A stretch of 64,000 nucleotides of DNA. Source: an uncultured Clostridia bacterium. Its GTDB lineage: Bacteria; Bacillota; Clostridia; Oscillospirales; Feifaniaceae. The notes beneath the pieces were generated by a model. It made no database searches and was not told the origin of the DNA. It saw only the letters and a program-made list of their open reading frames with translations. Location of the stretch: NCBI GenBank assembly GCA_944376235.1, contig CALWCA010000004.1, forward strand, positions 1 to 64,000, in the 5' to 3' direction. Below, one piece after another: positions 42,583 through 51,323 of the stretch (within the stretch, counting starts at the first letter, position 1; each line of letters starts with the position of its first letter). A program made the position numbers and the translations under genes.

Positions 42583-43605
42583 TCAGGGGGAGATGGCCTG
42601 CCACAGGCGCAGCTCGGAAAGTGCTGAGGCGGTGTCGGGCAGGCTGGAGGGGGCCTGGCAAAAGCGCCTGATACCGGTTGCCACGAGACGGGGCAGCAGC
42701 TCGGCAGGAGGCTCCCCGCACAGCGTAAGGGGAACCCCCTGCCGGGTTGCCTCGCGCACAGCTGCCGCAAGCATGTCAAACAGGGTGGGCTGGGGAATGT
42801 CGGCCCGCAGCAGGGCGTTGAGCCCAATGTGGGCAAAGTCGCAAAAAGAGAGCACTTCCGGCAGCAGCAAAAAGGCCTCTCTGGTTTCCAGCATGGCGCC
42901 GAAACGGGGCGGGAGCCCTCCTCGAAGAAGGGAGCACATCTGCTCGCGCAGCGCGCGCATCTGCCCCGGATGGGTGACGCCCGGCAGCAGAATCCCCAGT
43001 GTCTGGGTGGGAAGGGCTGAAAGCTGCGAGAGCTGGGCAGCGCGCAGACGCTCGGGATCTCCGTGCAGCAAATCGGCCTTGTCGGCTTCAAAGTCATACA
43101 GGCGGATGATGGTGTCGGTCGCCTTCATGGCAAGGGAATAGGCCGACGCACTGCGGGAGGGCGTCAGCGCCTCGGTGCGCAGCAGCCCGATGGGGAGGTC
43201 GGCCAAAATGGCCTGGCGAAGCCCGTCCATGCTCCAGACCGAGGCCGAAAAACGAATGAGCAGGCCGTCGGCCGTTGTCACCTGGGTGGGAATGGGCCCG
43301 ATGTCGCCCGGCTCGCCAAAACAGATGCTGGCCCCCTCGGGCAGCGCCGGTGCAGACTCCACCAGCAGCAGAGGGATCGAGAGCTCCCGGGCAAAAATGG
43401 TCGTGTGGGACAAGAGCCCCTCCCGGGTGACAAGCAGTCCCTTGAGCTTGGGACGCAGCTCCTTGAGAGTGGAGATGTCCAGATGGTCTATCAGTAAAAT
43501 CAGCGTTTTGCGCCGGGTCGAAGAGGCCGTCTCGGCGCTGGAGCAGTAGCGCCCTTTTGCGGCACCGGGCACCAGGGGAATGCCGTTGATTCGAGTTGTT
43601 TCCAC
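42583..43605 (-). CDS. reduced PEP-utilising enzyme (PtsI/EI-like, no HPr-binding domain)
   Basis: Protein of 340 residues resembling the phosphohistidine and TIM-barrel domains of PTS enzyme I. The swivelling histidine is visible in GLLSHTTIFARE (His67) and the catalytic cysteine in LTLCGEPPAE. GLLRTEAL and FGAMLETREAFL correspond to the PEP-site arginine and the Mg-binding glutamate. The aspartate expected in the GTND motif is alanine (HIGLNALL, about residue 262). The N-terminal HPr-binding domain is missing, and full enzyme I is about 570 residues. It starts at a GTG with GGAGG seven bases upstream. It may be a regulator or a degraded enzyme. Confidence 0.7.
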   Translation of the reverse strand: METTRINGIPLVPGAAKGRYCSSAETASSTRRKTLILLIDHLDISTLKELRPKLKGLLVTREGLLSHTTIFARELSIPLLLVESAPALPEGASICFGEPGDIGPIPTQVTTADGLLIRFSASVWSMDGLRQAILADLPIGLLRTEALTPSRSASAYSLAMKATDTIIRLYDFEADKADLLHGDPERLRAAQLSQLSALPTQTLGILLPGVTHPGQMRALREQMCSLLRGGLPPRFGAMLETREAFLLLPEVLSFCDFAHIGLNALLRADIPQPTLFDMLAAAVREATRQGVPLTLCGEPPAELLPRLVATGIRRFCQAPSSLPDTASALSELRLWQAISP

Positions 43606-43711
43606 ACAGCTACCTCCAGCGAAAAGAGTCGAAAATACAACGGGGGCTTTTGCATTATCCCTATGCTACCCGACCTGTGCGGTGAAAAATGTCGAAAGGA
43701 CGAAAGGAGGC

Positions 43712-43747
43712 AAAAAAAACCACCCCCGGCGGGGGTGGTTTTTTGTT
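43712..43747. terminator. bidirectional terminator, end of tatD
   Basis: aaaaaaaaccaccccc / gggggtggttttttg with a tri-nucleotide loop; T tracts on both strands. On the minus strand it closes tatD. Confidence 0.9.
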
Positions 43748-43812
43748 TGAAAAAATCTCAAAGCAGCAGGACATCTTGGCAGGCTGCGGCAAGCAGCCCC
43801 TGGAACAGACCG

Positions 43813-44577
43813 TCACTGCGGTGCAATCGAGAAGCACCGGCAGGCGTTTTCGTAGGTCAGATGCGCCGTCTGCTCAAACGAAAGGCCCAGCACCTGCGCC
43901 ATGGTTTCGCAGGTGTATCGAACATAGGAGGAGTCGTTTCGCTTGCCACGGTGGGGCACGGGGGTGAGGTAGGGCGCGTCGGTCTCAATCATGAGCCGGT
44001 CCTTGGGCACGGCGCGCAGCACCTCGTGGCTCTTGCGCGCATTGGCAAAGGTAATCACCCCGGTAAAGGAGAGATAAAAGCCCATGTCCACAAGCTCGCG
44101 CGCCATTTCCACCGAGCCTGAATAGCAGTGCACCACGCCACGGCAGCCGGCGTCCTTGAGCAGGGCCAGTGTGTCGGCATGGGCCTCGCGGTCGTGGATA
44201 ATCACAGGCTTGTCCAGCACCTTTGCCAGACGAAGCTGGTAGGAAAATACGGCTCGCTGCAGGTCGCGCGGGGAGAGGTCGAGCGCGTAGTCCAGCCCGA
44301 TCTCGCCCAGCGCCACGCATTTGGGATGGGCAAGCTGGGCGCGCAGGCGGTCGGACTGGTCGGGGGCAAAGCTCTTTGCCTCGTGGGGGTGGACGCCGGC
44401 GGCGGCATAGACAAAGGGGTAGCGCTCGGCGAGTGCAAGGCACTTGTCTGCCGAGTCGAGGTCGGAAGCGGCGCACAGGATGCGCGACACACCGCGCTGC
44501 GGCATGGAGGCCAGCAGCGCATCGCGGTCCGGGTCAAAGCGGGCATCGTCATAGTGGGCATGGGAGTCAAACAGCAT
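43813..44577 (-). CDS. tatD: TatD family metal-dependent hydrolase
   Basis: TIM-barrel deoxyribonuclease-type hydrolase of 254 residues. Metal ligands are seen in MLFDSHAHYDDARF, GEIGLDYALD, PVIIHDREAH, GVVHCYSG and IETDAPYLTPVPHRGKRN. TatD enzymes act as 3'-5' exonucleases or in tRNA quality control. GGAGGTG precedes the ATG at 44577. It follows metG on the same strand, as in many Firmicutes, but a 304-base gap filled with secondary structure lies between. Confidence 0.93.
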   Translation of the reverse strand: MLFDSHAHYDDARFDPDRDALLASMPQRGVSRILCAASDLDSADKCLALAERYPFVYAAAGVHPHEAKSFAPDQSDRLRAQLAHPKCVALGEIGLDYALDLSPRDLQRAVFSYQLRLAKVLDKPVIIHDREAHADTLALLKDAGCRGVVHCYSGSVEMARELVDMGFYLSFTGVITFANARKSHEVLRAVPKDRLMIETDAPYLTPVPHRGKRNDSSYVRYTCETMAQVLGLSFEQTAHLTYENACRCFSIAPQ

Positions 44578-44602
44578 GGAAAACACCTCCGAATAAAAAA
44601 TC

Positions 44603-44634
44603 GCGGGGCGGCGGGGTACGCCCCGCCGCCCCGC
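44603..44634. repeat. perfect 14-base GC palindrome upstream of tatD
   Basis: gcggggcggcgggg pairs with ccccgccgccccgc around a tacg tetraloop. It ends about 13 bases before the ribosome site of tatD and could limit translation or protect the processed mRNA. Confidence 0.8.
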
Positions 44635-44695
44635 CTTAAGAGACGGCGGCTGCCGCAAAAAGGTTGAGAGGGCCTTCGCGCAAGGCCGTATCCTG

Positions 44696-44878
44696 CGGGC
44701 CGCCCGGCCGGCCCCCTTTGGGGGGCCTTCCCGCCTGCAGGCCCCAAAAGAGGAGCCCAAAAGGAGAGAAGGGGGGATGTAAGGGGGAGCGGGCGGGAAG
44801 GATGCTTTTGCCGCGCAAAGGGCCTGCAGGCGTGCTGCCCGGGGCCTTGGTTCAAGGCCCCGGGAGCCGGGCGGCCCG
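44696..44878. repeat. cloverleaf-like structured region at the 3' end of metG (element D)
   Basis: A 13-base closing stem, cgggccgcccggc (44696-44708) / gccgggcggcccg (44866-44878), encloses three arms: ggccccc / gggggcc (44710-44727), cgcctgcaggccc / gggcctgcaggcg (44732-44744 with 44820-44832), and cccggggccttg / caaggccccggg (44838-44864). The middle arm carries about 75 purine-rich bases. The layout matches elements A-C but the sequence differs. It abuts the metG stop codon. Confidence 0.75.
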
Positions 44879-44881
44879 GGC

Positions 44882-46855
44882 TTAGCGCACCTTGCGGCCG
44901 GGGGTGCAGTCGTCGGCAAAAATCAGCTTGCAGTCGTCCTTTGTGTTGTCGCAGGCCAGCAGCATGCCGTGGCTTTCCACGCCACGGAAGACGGCGGGCT
45001 TGAGGTTGGCCACGATGATGATGTGGCGGCCCACCAGCTCCTCGGGACGGTACCACGGGCGGATGGAGGAGGCAATGGTGCGGGTTTCGTCGCCCACCCT
45101 GAGGGTCAGCTTGAGCAGCTTGTCGGAATTGGGCACCACCTCGCAGGCCGTCACCTCGGCGACGCGCAGGTCGAGCTTGGCAAAGTCATCAATGGTGATT
45201 TCGGCGGGAGCCTCATCGTCGTGATGGGCCTTCTTGGCGGCCTTCTCGGCCTTCTTGGCAGCCTTCTCGGCCTCGGCGGCCCGCTTTTTCTTGTCCTTCT
45301 CCAGCGCGTCGAGCTCCTTTTCCAGGTCGATGCGGGGGAAGAGGATCTCGCCCTTGGAGGTGTGGAAGGCCTTGGTTGCGCCGAAATTGGCCGCGGTATC
45401 CCAGGCGCAGTCGGCTTCGTCGACACCCAGGCAGGACAAAATCTTGGCAGAGGTGTCGGGCATGGCGGGCTGGCACAGGATGGCCACGATGCGCAGTGCC
45501 TCACACAGGTTGTAGAGCACCTGCTGCAGGCGGCCGCGCGAGGCCTCGTCCTTGGCCAGCTTCCAGGGCATGGTCTCGTCGATATACTTGTTGGCGCGCG
45601 AGACCAGGCGGAAGACCTCGGAGAAGGCGCTTGAGAAGAGAAGCTGCTCCATGAGGCCGGCGTATTTGGACACGGCTTCGGCGGCCACGGCCTTGAGCTC
45701 GTCGTCAAGCGGGTCGGTGACGCCCGAAGCGGTAATCTCGTTGTTGAAATACTTTTCGCTCATGGTCAGCGTGCGGCTGACCAGGTTGCCCAGGTCGTTG
45801 GCCAGGTCGGAGTTGATGCGGTTGATAAGCGCCTCGTTGGAGAAGATGCCGTCCGAGCCGAAGGGCACCTCCCGCAGCAGGAAGTAGCGGATGGCGTCGG
45901 TGCCGTAGCGCTCGCACAGCACCAGGGGGTCTACCACATTGCCCTTGGACTTGCTCATCTTGCCGCCCTCAAGCAGCAGCCAGCCGTGGCCGAAGACCAT
46001 CTCGGGCACCGGCAGGTCAAGCGCCATGAGCATGGCGGGCCAGATGATGGTGTGGAAGCGGACGATCTCCTTGCCCACAAGATGCACCTGCGCCGGCCAG
46101 TATTTGCGGTAAAGCGAGTCGTCGTCCGAGCCGTAGCCCAGCGCCGTGATATAGTTGGACAGCGCGTCGACCCAGACGTAGACGATGTGCTTGTCGTCGA
46201 AGGTGACGGGGATGCCCCACTTGAAGGAGGTGCGCGAGACGCACAAATCGTCAAGGCCGGGGCGGATGAAATTGGACAGCATCTCGTTGAGACGGCTTTG
46301 CGGCGAGATGAAGTTGGGGTTCTTCTCATACAGCTCTTCCAGCCGCTTTTGATACTTGGACAGACGGAAGAAGTAGCTCTCCTCCTTGGTCAGCTCCACC
46401 TCGCGTCCGCAGTCGGGGCATTTGCCGTCCACAAGCTGATGCTCGGTCCAAAAGGATTCGCAGGGCGTGCAGTACCAGCCCTCATATTCGTTTTTGTAGA
46501 TGTCGCCTCTGTCGTAGAGCTCCTTGAAAATCTTTTGCACGGCCTTGACATGGTAGTCGTCGGTGGTGCGGATGAAGCGGTCGTTGCTGATGTTGAGCAC
46601 CTTCCACAGCTCCAGAATGCCCTCGACGATGTCGTCGACATACTGCTTTGGGGTCTTGCCGGCCTCGATAGCCTTGCGCTCGATTTTCTGGCCGTGCTCG
46701 TCGGTGCCGGTCAGGAACATGACGTCGTAGCCTTCAAGGCGGCGAAAACGCGCCTCGGCGTCTGCCGCGACGGTGCAATAGGCGTGTCCGATGTGAAGAT
46801 TGTCGGAAGGGTAGTAAATAGGAGTGGTAATATAATACGTCTTTTTGTCGCTCAT
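44882..46855 (-). CDS. metG: methionyl-tRNA synthetase
   Basis: Class I synthetase of 657 residues that charges tRNA-Met. The HIGH-type motif is DNLHIGHAYC, zinc ligands lie in CTPCESFW and CPDCGREV, and the KMSKS loop is GGKMSKSKGN. After about residue 510 a lysine/alanine-rich charged linker leads to a C-terminal tRNA-binding (EMAP/Arc1-like) domain with DLRVAEV and GVESHGMLLA. The stop lies only three bases from structured element D. It probably shares a transcript with the DUF975 gene upstream. Confidence 0.97.
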   Translation of the reverse strand: MSDKKTYYITTPIYYPSDNLHIGHAYCTVAADAEARFRRLEGYDVMFLTGTDEHGQKIERKAIEAGKTPKQYVDDIVEGILELWKVLNISNDRFIRTTDDYHVKAVQKIFKELYDRGDIYKNEYEGWYCTPCESFWTEHQLVDGKCPDCGREVELTKEESYFFRLSKYQKRLEELYEKNPNFISPQSRLNEMLSNFIRPGLDDLCVSRTSFKWGIPVTFDDKHIVYVWVDALSNYITALGYGSDDDSLYRKYWPAQVHLVGKEIVRFHTIIWPAMLMALDLPVPEMVFGHGWLLLEGGKMSKSKGNVVDPLVLCERYGTDAIRYFLLREVPFGSDGIFSNEALINRINSDLANDLGNLVSRTLTMSEKYFNNEITASGVTDPLDDELKAVAAEAVSKYAGLMEQLLFSSAFSEVFRLVSRANKYIDETMPWKLAKDEASRGRLQQVLYNLCEALRIVAILCQPAMPDTSAKILSCLGVDEADCAWDTAANFGATKAFHTSKGEILFPRIDLEKELDALEKDKKKRAAEAEKAAKKAEKAAKKAHHDDEAPAEITIDDFAKLDLRVAEVTACEVVPNSDKLLKLTLRVGDETRTIASSIRPWYRPEELVGRHIIIVANLKPAVFRGVESHGMLLACDNTKDDCKLIFADDCTPGRKVR

Positions 46856-46906
46856 AAGGGAATCCTCCTTTTTGGTTTTCTGGGGGAAGGGAAAGACAAA
46901 AAATTT

Positions 46907-48013
46907 TCAGGGGTTGTCCGGACTGTCGAAATTCCAGGGTAGGGGCGTGTCGTCCGAAGTGTCTCGCATGGTCTCGTTTTGACCGGAGGGGAAGGGGCTT
47001 TCGTCGGGGCAGGCAGTGTAGTGGGCCTGTCCGTCGCGCAGGCGGGAAGCCTCTTCCACATACTGACAGAAAAGCAGATTGGTCACGCTGCGGTAAGCGG
47101 ATACGAAGAGAAAGGGAATGGGTAAAATCAGGATGGTGAAGATGCTTGAAAGCACGCCCGACTGAAAGTGAAAGGGAAGCGAGAGCAGCCAGCAGGCAAA
47201 GCCTGCCGCAAGCAGCCAGCCCATAAAGCTCAGTTGCAGCCAAAGTCCCTCCCACAGGTGCCCTTTCATCATGTGCACCCCCTGCCGGATCAGCACTCCG
47301 CAGGGCTGCTCGGGGTAGCGGTTGAGCAGATAGGAGGCCGGCAGGTAGCGCATCATCATCAGGCAAAATAAAATGCCGAGCGCCAAGGCAAGAAATACAA
47401 GGCCAAGCAGCATAAAGAAGGCCTGCGGAGAAACGTGTAGCAGCATGCCCGGCGTGACGGCCTGTCCGGTTCCGGGCAGCTCGTAAAAGAGCAGCCCGCC
47501 GGAAGGGGGCAGAAGCCAAATACCGCGCTGCGCCAGATGAAACATCAGGGCGGGAAAGCCCATGCACAGGGGCAGCAGAAAAAGCAGCATCCATCCCAGG
47601 ATGCGAAGCCACAAAAGCAGCGCCATGAGCAGGGATTTGCCCAGACGGCGCAGCGAATCGAGCCAGCAGAAGACGGCCGACAGGGGCTCCCTCTCCCCGT
47701 CGGTCAGGGAGAGGAACCATGCCGCCACGCCAAAGCCGATCGGGACGGTGAGCAGTGTCTGCATCAGCCAGGTCAGCGAACTCAGACGGGTGTAGGTGTA
47801 AATCTGGGCAGCGGAAGCGGAAAAGAAATTGTCCCACGAAAGAAAGATGGGGGCAAGTCCCAGCAGGGTGGCCGTGGCGTACAGCAGCAGCGTAAAGCTG
47901 AGCTTCACAAACGCCGGAATCAGAAGCACCGCAACGGCCGGCTTCCAACTGCCCTTGAGCATTCGTTTGGCCATGCTCTTGAGATTGCAGCGGATTTGCG
48001 TTTTGTTGAGCAT
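46907..48013 (-). CDS. DUF975 family integral membrane protein
   Basis: Polytopic membrane protein of 368 residues. The N-terminus MLNKTQIRCNLKSMAKRMLK fits the opening of DUF975 proteins, and about six hydrophobic segments lie between residues 28 and 310. LPASYLLNRYPEQPCGVLIR lies before a late membrane pair. The C-terminal 55 residues are polar. Function is unknown. A promoter at 48133-48160 gives a leader of about 115 bases that contains a 12-base GC hairpin. metG starts 51 bases after its stop. Confidence 0.78.
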   Translation of the reverse strand: MLNKTQIRCNLKSMAKRMLKGSWKPAVAVLLIPAFVKLSFTLLLYATATLLGLAPIFLSWDNFFSASAAQIYTYTRLSSLTWLMQTLLTVPIGFGVAAWFLSLTDGEREPLSAVFCWLDSLRRLGKSLLMALLLWLRILGWMLLFLLPLCMGFPALMFHLAQRGIWLLPPSGGLLFYELPGTGQAVTPGMLLHVSPQAFFMLLGLVFLALALGILFCLMMMRYLPASYLLNRYPEQPCGVLIRQGVHMMKGHLWEGLWLQLSFMGWLLAAGFACWLLSLPFHFQSGVLSSIFTILILPIPFLFVSAYRSVTNLLFCQYVEEASRLRDGQAHYTACPDESPFPSGQNETMRDTSDDTPLPWNFDSPDNP

Positions 48014-48060
48014 CGTAAAAAAACCCCTCTCACGCCCCGGGAGGGCGAAAGAATGTTGCG

Positions 48061-48095
48061 CCGGCCGGCGCCGCCTCGGACGGGGCGCCGGCCGG
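48061..48095 (-). repeat. 12-base hairpin in the DUF975/metG leader
   Basis: ccggccggcgcc pairs with ggcgccggccgg around an 11-base loop, between the predicted transcript start and the ribosome site. It lacks a T tract. Confidence 0.7.
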
Positions 48096-48132
48096 AATCG
48101 GTCAGGTTGGCACAGATCGGATATATTATAGT

Positions 48133-48160
48133 ATTATAGCAAAATTTAGGGCCATTTCAA
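48133..48160 (-). promoter_or_regulatory. promoter of the DUF975-metG unit
   Basis: On the minus strand TTGAAA (48155-48160) and TATAAT (48133-48138) are 16 bases apart, with TGC before the -10. Confidence 0.75.
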
Positions 48161-48218
48161 TTGTGCGGCACAAAAAAATTCCGAAAATCCCTTTTCAGAT
48201 TCCTGCCAAGCCAGCGCC

Positions 48219-51191
48219 CTAGCCCTTGTTGCTCTGCAGATACGCCACAATTCCGTTTGCAATGCCCTGCGCCTCAAGCGCAATGTACCGGTCGCTTGCC
48301 AGAGACTCATACTCGTTGGGATTGGAAACAAAGCCCAGCTCCACCAGGATGGAGGGGCATTCGTATACCCGGCAGACGGCAAGCCCCTGCATGGAGGTGC
48401 CCCGGCTGTAGGCGCCGGTGGCCGCCGTGACGCCGTCCTGCACGGCCTTGGCAAAGGGGCCCGAAAAATCCTCCGAATAGAGCGTCACGGTGCCGTAGCA
48501 GTCGCCGACGTTTGTCACATAGTCCACCGAGTTGTGGTGCAGCGACACGGCCAGCACCGGACGCGTTGCACGGATGGCGGCGGTGCGCTCGTCAAGCGTG
48601 ACCGAGGCGTCGTCGTCCCGCGTGAGGATGACGGCGGCCCCCAGCGCTTCAAGCCTGTCGCGCAGCGCCAGCGCCGCGCGCAGGTTGAGGTCTTTTTCCA
48701 TGTCGCCCGCCGTGCCGAGCGGCCCCGTGGCGCCGGCATCGCTGCCGCCGTGGCCGGGGTCGACCAGAATGGTCTTGCCGCTCAGGGGCTTGGTGCCCGC
48801 CGAGGCGGTGGGCGGGTTGCGGAAGGCCAGCGTCAGATAGCCGCCGTTGTAGGAGAAGGTGAAGCCGTAGAGCGCCGCCCCGGGCTTGTAGGTGAAGGTG
48901 TAAATCACGTTGTCGCCCGACTGACGGCAGGTGATGCTCTGGAAGAGCGGGTTGGAGGCCGTCAGCACCCGCGAGCGGGTGTCGGTGGTGTTGTAGAGCG
49001 TCAGCTCAAAGGCGTCGTCAAGCTCGCGCACGGTGTAGGCCGGGAAGACGGGCAGCTTCCACTGGATGGCGGTGGTGCGGCTGGTGGCAAAGCCGGTCAC
49101 GGTGGTCACCAGGTTGACGGGCAGCGTGCGCCGCGAGGTGGTGACGTTTTCCTTGAGCGTCCAGCCGCCGTAGCGGAATTGATAATAGGTGTCGGTCTCC
49201 CAGACGATGTAATCGGTGGCCCCCTTGAAGAGGGAGGTCTTGCGCGAGGCCGAGGAGCTGTTGGAGTTTCGCATGATGGCGATGTCGCTGGAGATGGTGC
49301 CGACAAGCTGGCTGTCCTGCATGTAGCAGTAGACCGAATAGGGCGCCGTTTTGCTCACGGTCTGGCCGTTGTAGACAAAGGTGTAGACCGGCTTGCCCAG
49401 GTTGATGAGGCCGCGCCCACTGTGCTCGCGCATGGTCACGACGGCGGTGTATTTCTGCGAGGTCACGCTGCCCGACGACGACATGACGCTCTCGGGCTTC
49501 AAGGCGTAGACCGTGCCGTCCAGAAAGGCCGAGACCGAGGCGCCCTGCGGCGCCACGCAGGTCAGCGTGAAGGTCTCCCCGGGGGCGTAGCGGGAGTTGG
49601 CGGTGGGGAACAGGGTGCCCTCCACGAAGGCGGGGCTGTTGAGGGTATAGCTGATGCCGCCGCCCGACGAAGCCGACTTGCGGGTGATGGTGTAGGTCGT
49701 GGCCTTGCCCTGGTGCTCGAAGACAAAGGTGTTTTTTCCCATGTCAAGCGAAACATACAGGCAGAAGTAGCCCGACGGGGTGCGCTCGATTTCCTCCCCG
49801 TTGACATAGATGGGCTCGTCCGGCGCGCCGGCCCCGATGATGTAGCTCTTGGCACTGGTGGTCGAGCTGCCGTTTGACGGGGCGGCGATAATCAGCCGGT
49901 CGGCCGTGGGAGAGGAGGAGGAGAGCGCAGGGGCAGAGGCCTGCACGGAGCCTTCATCCTGCTGTGCAAAGACCGCCTTCAGCGAATCGGCAAGGCCGAG
50001 CGCGTTGGACTTGATTTTGGAGTAGCCATAAAAGAGCTCGCCCGAGACGCTGCCCAGCGACTGGTTGAGGGCGATCTGGCGGGGGATTTCCTGCGCGTCC
50101 TGCCAGCGTGTGCTCTCGCCCACCTGGTAGGCCGCATGGCCGATGTAGAGCTCCACGCCGGTGCCACGGCATACGTCGCTCCACCAGTTGGCCAGAATTT
50201 CATAGTCGCTGCCGCTCTGGCCGATGGTCCAGTAGAGCTGCGGGCAGATATAGTCGAGCAGCCCCTCCTTCACCCAGCCACGGGTGTCGGCATAGATGCT
50301 GCTGTAGCTTTCAAAACCGTTGGTGTCGGAGCCCAACACGTCGTTTTTGGCGTTGCGCCAGATGCCGCTCGGGGCAATGCCGAAGGCGCAGTCGGGGTCG
50401 ATTTCCTTGATGGCCTCCGACACGCGCACCACCAGCTCGCGGGTGTTCGAGCGCCGCCAGTCGGCAAGCGAGAGCGAGCCGCCGTATTTGGCGTAGGTGG
50501 CGGCATCGTCAAAGGTTGCGGCGTAGCTTTTGCCGTCTTTGGTCACGCTGGGGGAGGGGTAGAAGTAGTCGTCAAAGTGGATGCCGGCGATGTCGTAGTT
50601 TTGCACCAGCTCCCTGACCCCCTCCACCACCAGCTCTATGGCCTCGGGATTGCCGGGGTCAAGGTAGAGCTTGCCGTCGTCATAGGCCACGGCGAGCGAG
50701 GGGTTTTCGCGCGCCGGATGCCCGAGCGGCAGGGCTGACACGTCGGTGTCGGGGTTTGCCACGCTGCCCTCGGTCAGACGGTAGGGGTTGATCCAGGCGT
50801 GCACCTCCATGCCCCGCAGGTCGGCCTGCTCAATCAGATAGGCAAGCGGGTCCCAGCCGGGGTTTTTGCCCGCCGTGCCGGTCAGCGACTTCGCCCAGGG
50901 GAAGACCGAGGAGTTGTAGTAGGCGTCGCCCGTCGGGCGCACCTGGAAGAAGACGGCGTTGAGCCCTGCGCCCTGCGCCGTGTCGAGAATGTCGACGAGC
51001 TCCTGCTTTTGGCCGGCCACCGTCGAGGTGTGGGGAAAGTCGATGGAATACACAGTGGCAATCCAGACGCCGCGAAGCGGCTGCTCCTGCTGCGCAAGGG
51101 CGGGGAAAAGGGCAAGGCCGGCGAGCAGCAGCGCGGTGACAAGCAGCAGCGCCGCGCGGCAAAACGATTTGGTTGTGGCGTGACGTTTCAA
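48219..51191 (-). CDS. GHL10 glycosidase-like / N-acetylmuramoyl-L-alanine amidase fusion
   Basis: Exported two-enzyme protein of about 990 residues. A signal peptide ends near ALA-Q at 33. A GHL10 (DUF187, YngK-like) domain runs from about 40 to 360 (RGVWIATVYSIDFPHTS, VHAWINPYRL, GIHFDDYFYP, DYICPQLYW). The middle is beta-rich. An Amidase_3 domain follows from about 805: His814 in DPGHGG, Glu832, His885 and Glu951 in VELGFVSN are the expected zinc ligands and catalytic acid. Both halves point to cell-wall glycan or peptide-bridge cleavage. I place the start at a TTG at 51191, because AAAGGAG sits seven bases upstream and it opens a typical signal peptide. Confidence 0.85.
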   Translation of the reverse strand: MKRHATTKSFCRAALLLVTALLLAGLALFPALAQQEQPLRGVWIATVYSIDFPHTSTVAGQKQELVDILDTAQGAGLNAVFFQVRPTGDAYYNSSVFPWAKSLTGTAGKNPGWDPLAYLIEQADLRGMEVHAWINPYRLTEGSVANPDTDVSALPLGHPARENPSLAVAYDDGKLYLDPGNPEAIELVVEGVRELVQNYDIAGIHFDDYFYPSPSVTKDGKSYAATFDDAATYAKYGGSLSLADWRRSNTRELVVRVSEAIKEIDPDCAFGIAPSGIWRNAKNDVLGSDTNGFESYSSIYADTRGWVKEGLLDYICPQLYWTIGQSGSDYEILANWWSDVCRGTGVELYIGHAAYQVGESTRWQDAQEIPRQIALNQSLGSVSGELFYGYSKIKSNALGLADSLKAVFAQQDEGSVQASAPALSSSSPTADRLIIAAPSNGSSTTSAKSYIIGAGAPDEPIYVNGEEIERTPSGYFCLYVSLDMGKNTFVFEHQGKATTYTITRKSASSGGGISYTLNSPAFVEGTLFPTANSRYAPGETFTLTCVAPQGASVSAFLDGTVYALKPESVMSSSGSVTSQKYTAVVTMREHSGRGLINLGKPVYTFVYNGQTVSKTAPYSVYCYMQDSQLVGTISSDIAIMRNSNSSSASRKTSLFKGATDYIVWETDTYYQFRYGGWTLKENVTTSRRTLPVNLVTTVTGFATSRTTAIQWKLPVFPAYTVRELDDAFELTLYNTTDTRSRVLTASNPLFQSITCRQSGDNVIYTFTYKPGAALYGFTFSYNGGYLTLAFRNPPTASAGTKPLSGKTILVDPGHGGSDAGATGPLGTAGDMEKDLNLRAALALRDRLEALGAAVILTRDDDASVTLDERTAAIRATRPVLAVSLHHNSVDYVTNVGDCYGTVTLYSEDFSGPFAKAVQDGVTAATGAYSRGTSMQGLAVCRVYECPSILVELGFVSNPNEYESLASDRYIALEAQGIANGIVAYLQSNKG

Positions 51192-51323
51192 GTTGTTTCT
51201 CCTTTGATGGGGCATGCCCGAGATCTCTCTTTTTGGCAAAAAGACCGCGCGGCTGCGCCCTGTCTGTTGCGATTTCCTTTTTCTCTTTATATCTTCTGCC
51301 TTTCTGAAAAGCCTTTAAAAAGG

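Noticed and set aside
42583-43605. Calling the EI-like gene a pseudogene
   Set aside because: The frame is intact, with a good ribosome site and retained active-site His and Cys. Loss of one domain and one ligand alone does not show decay.
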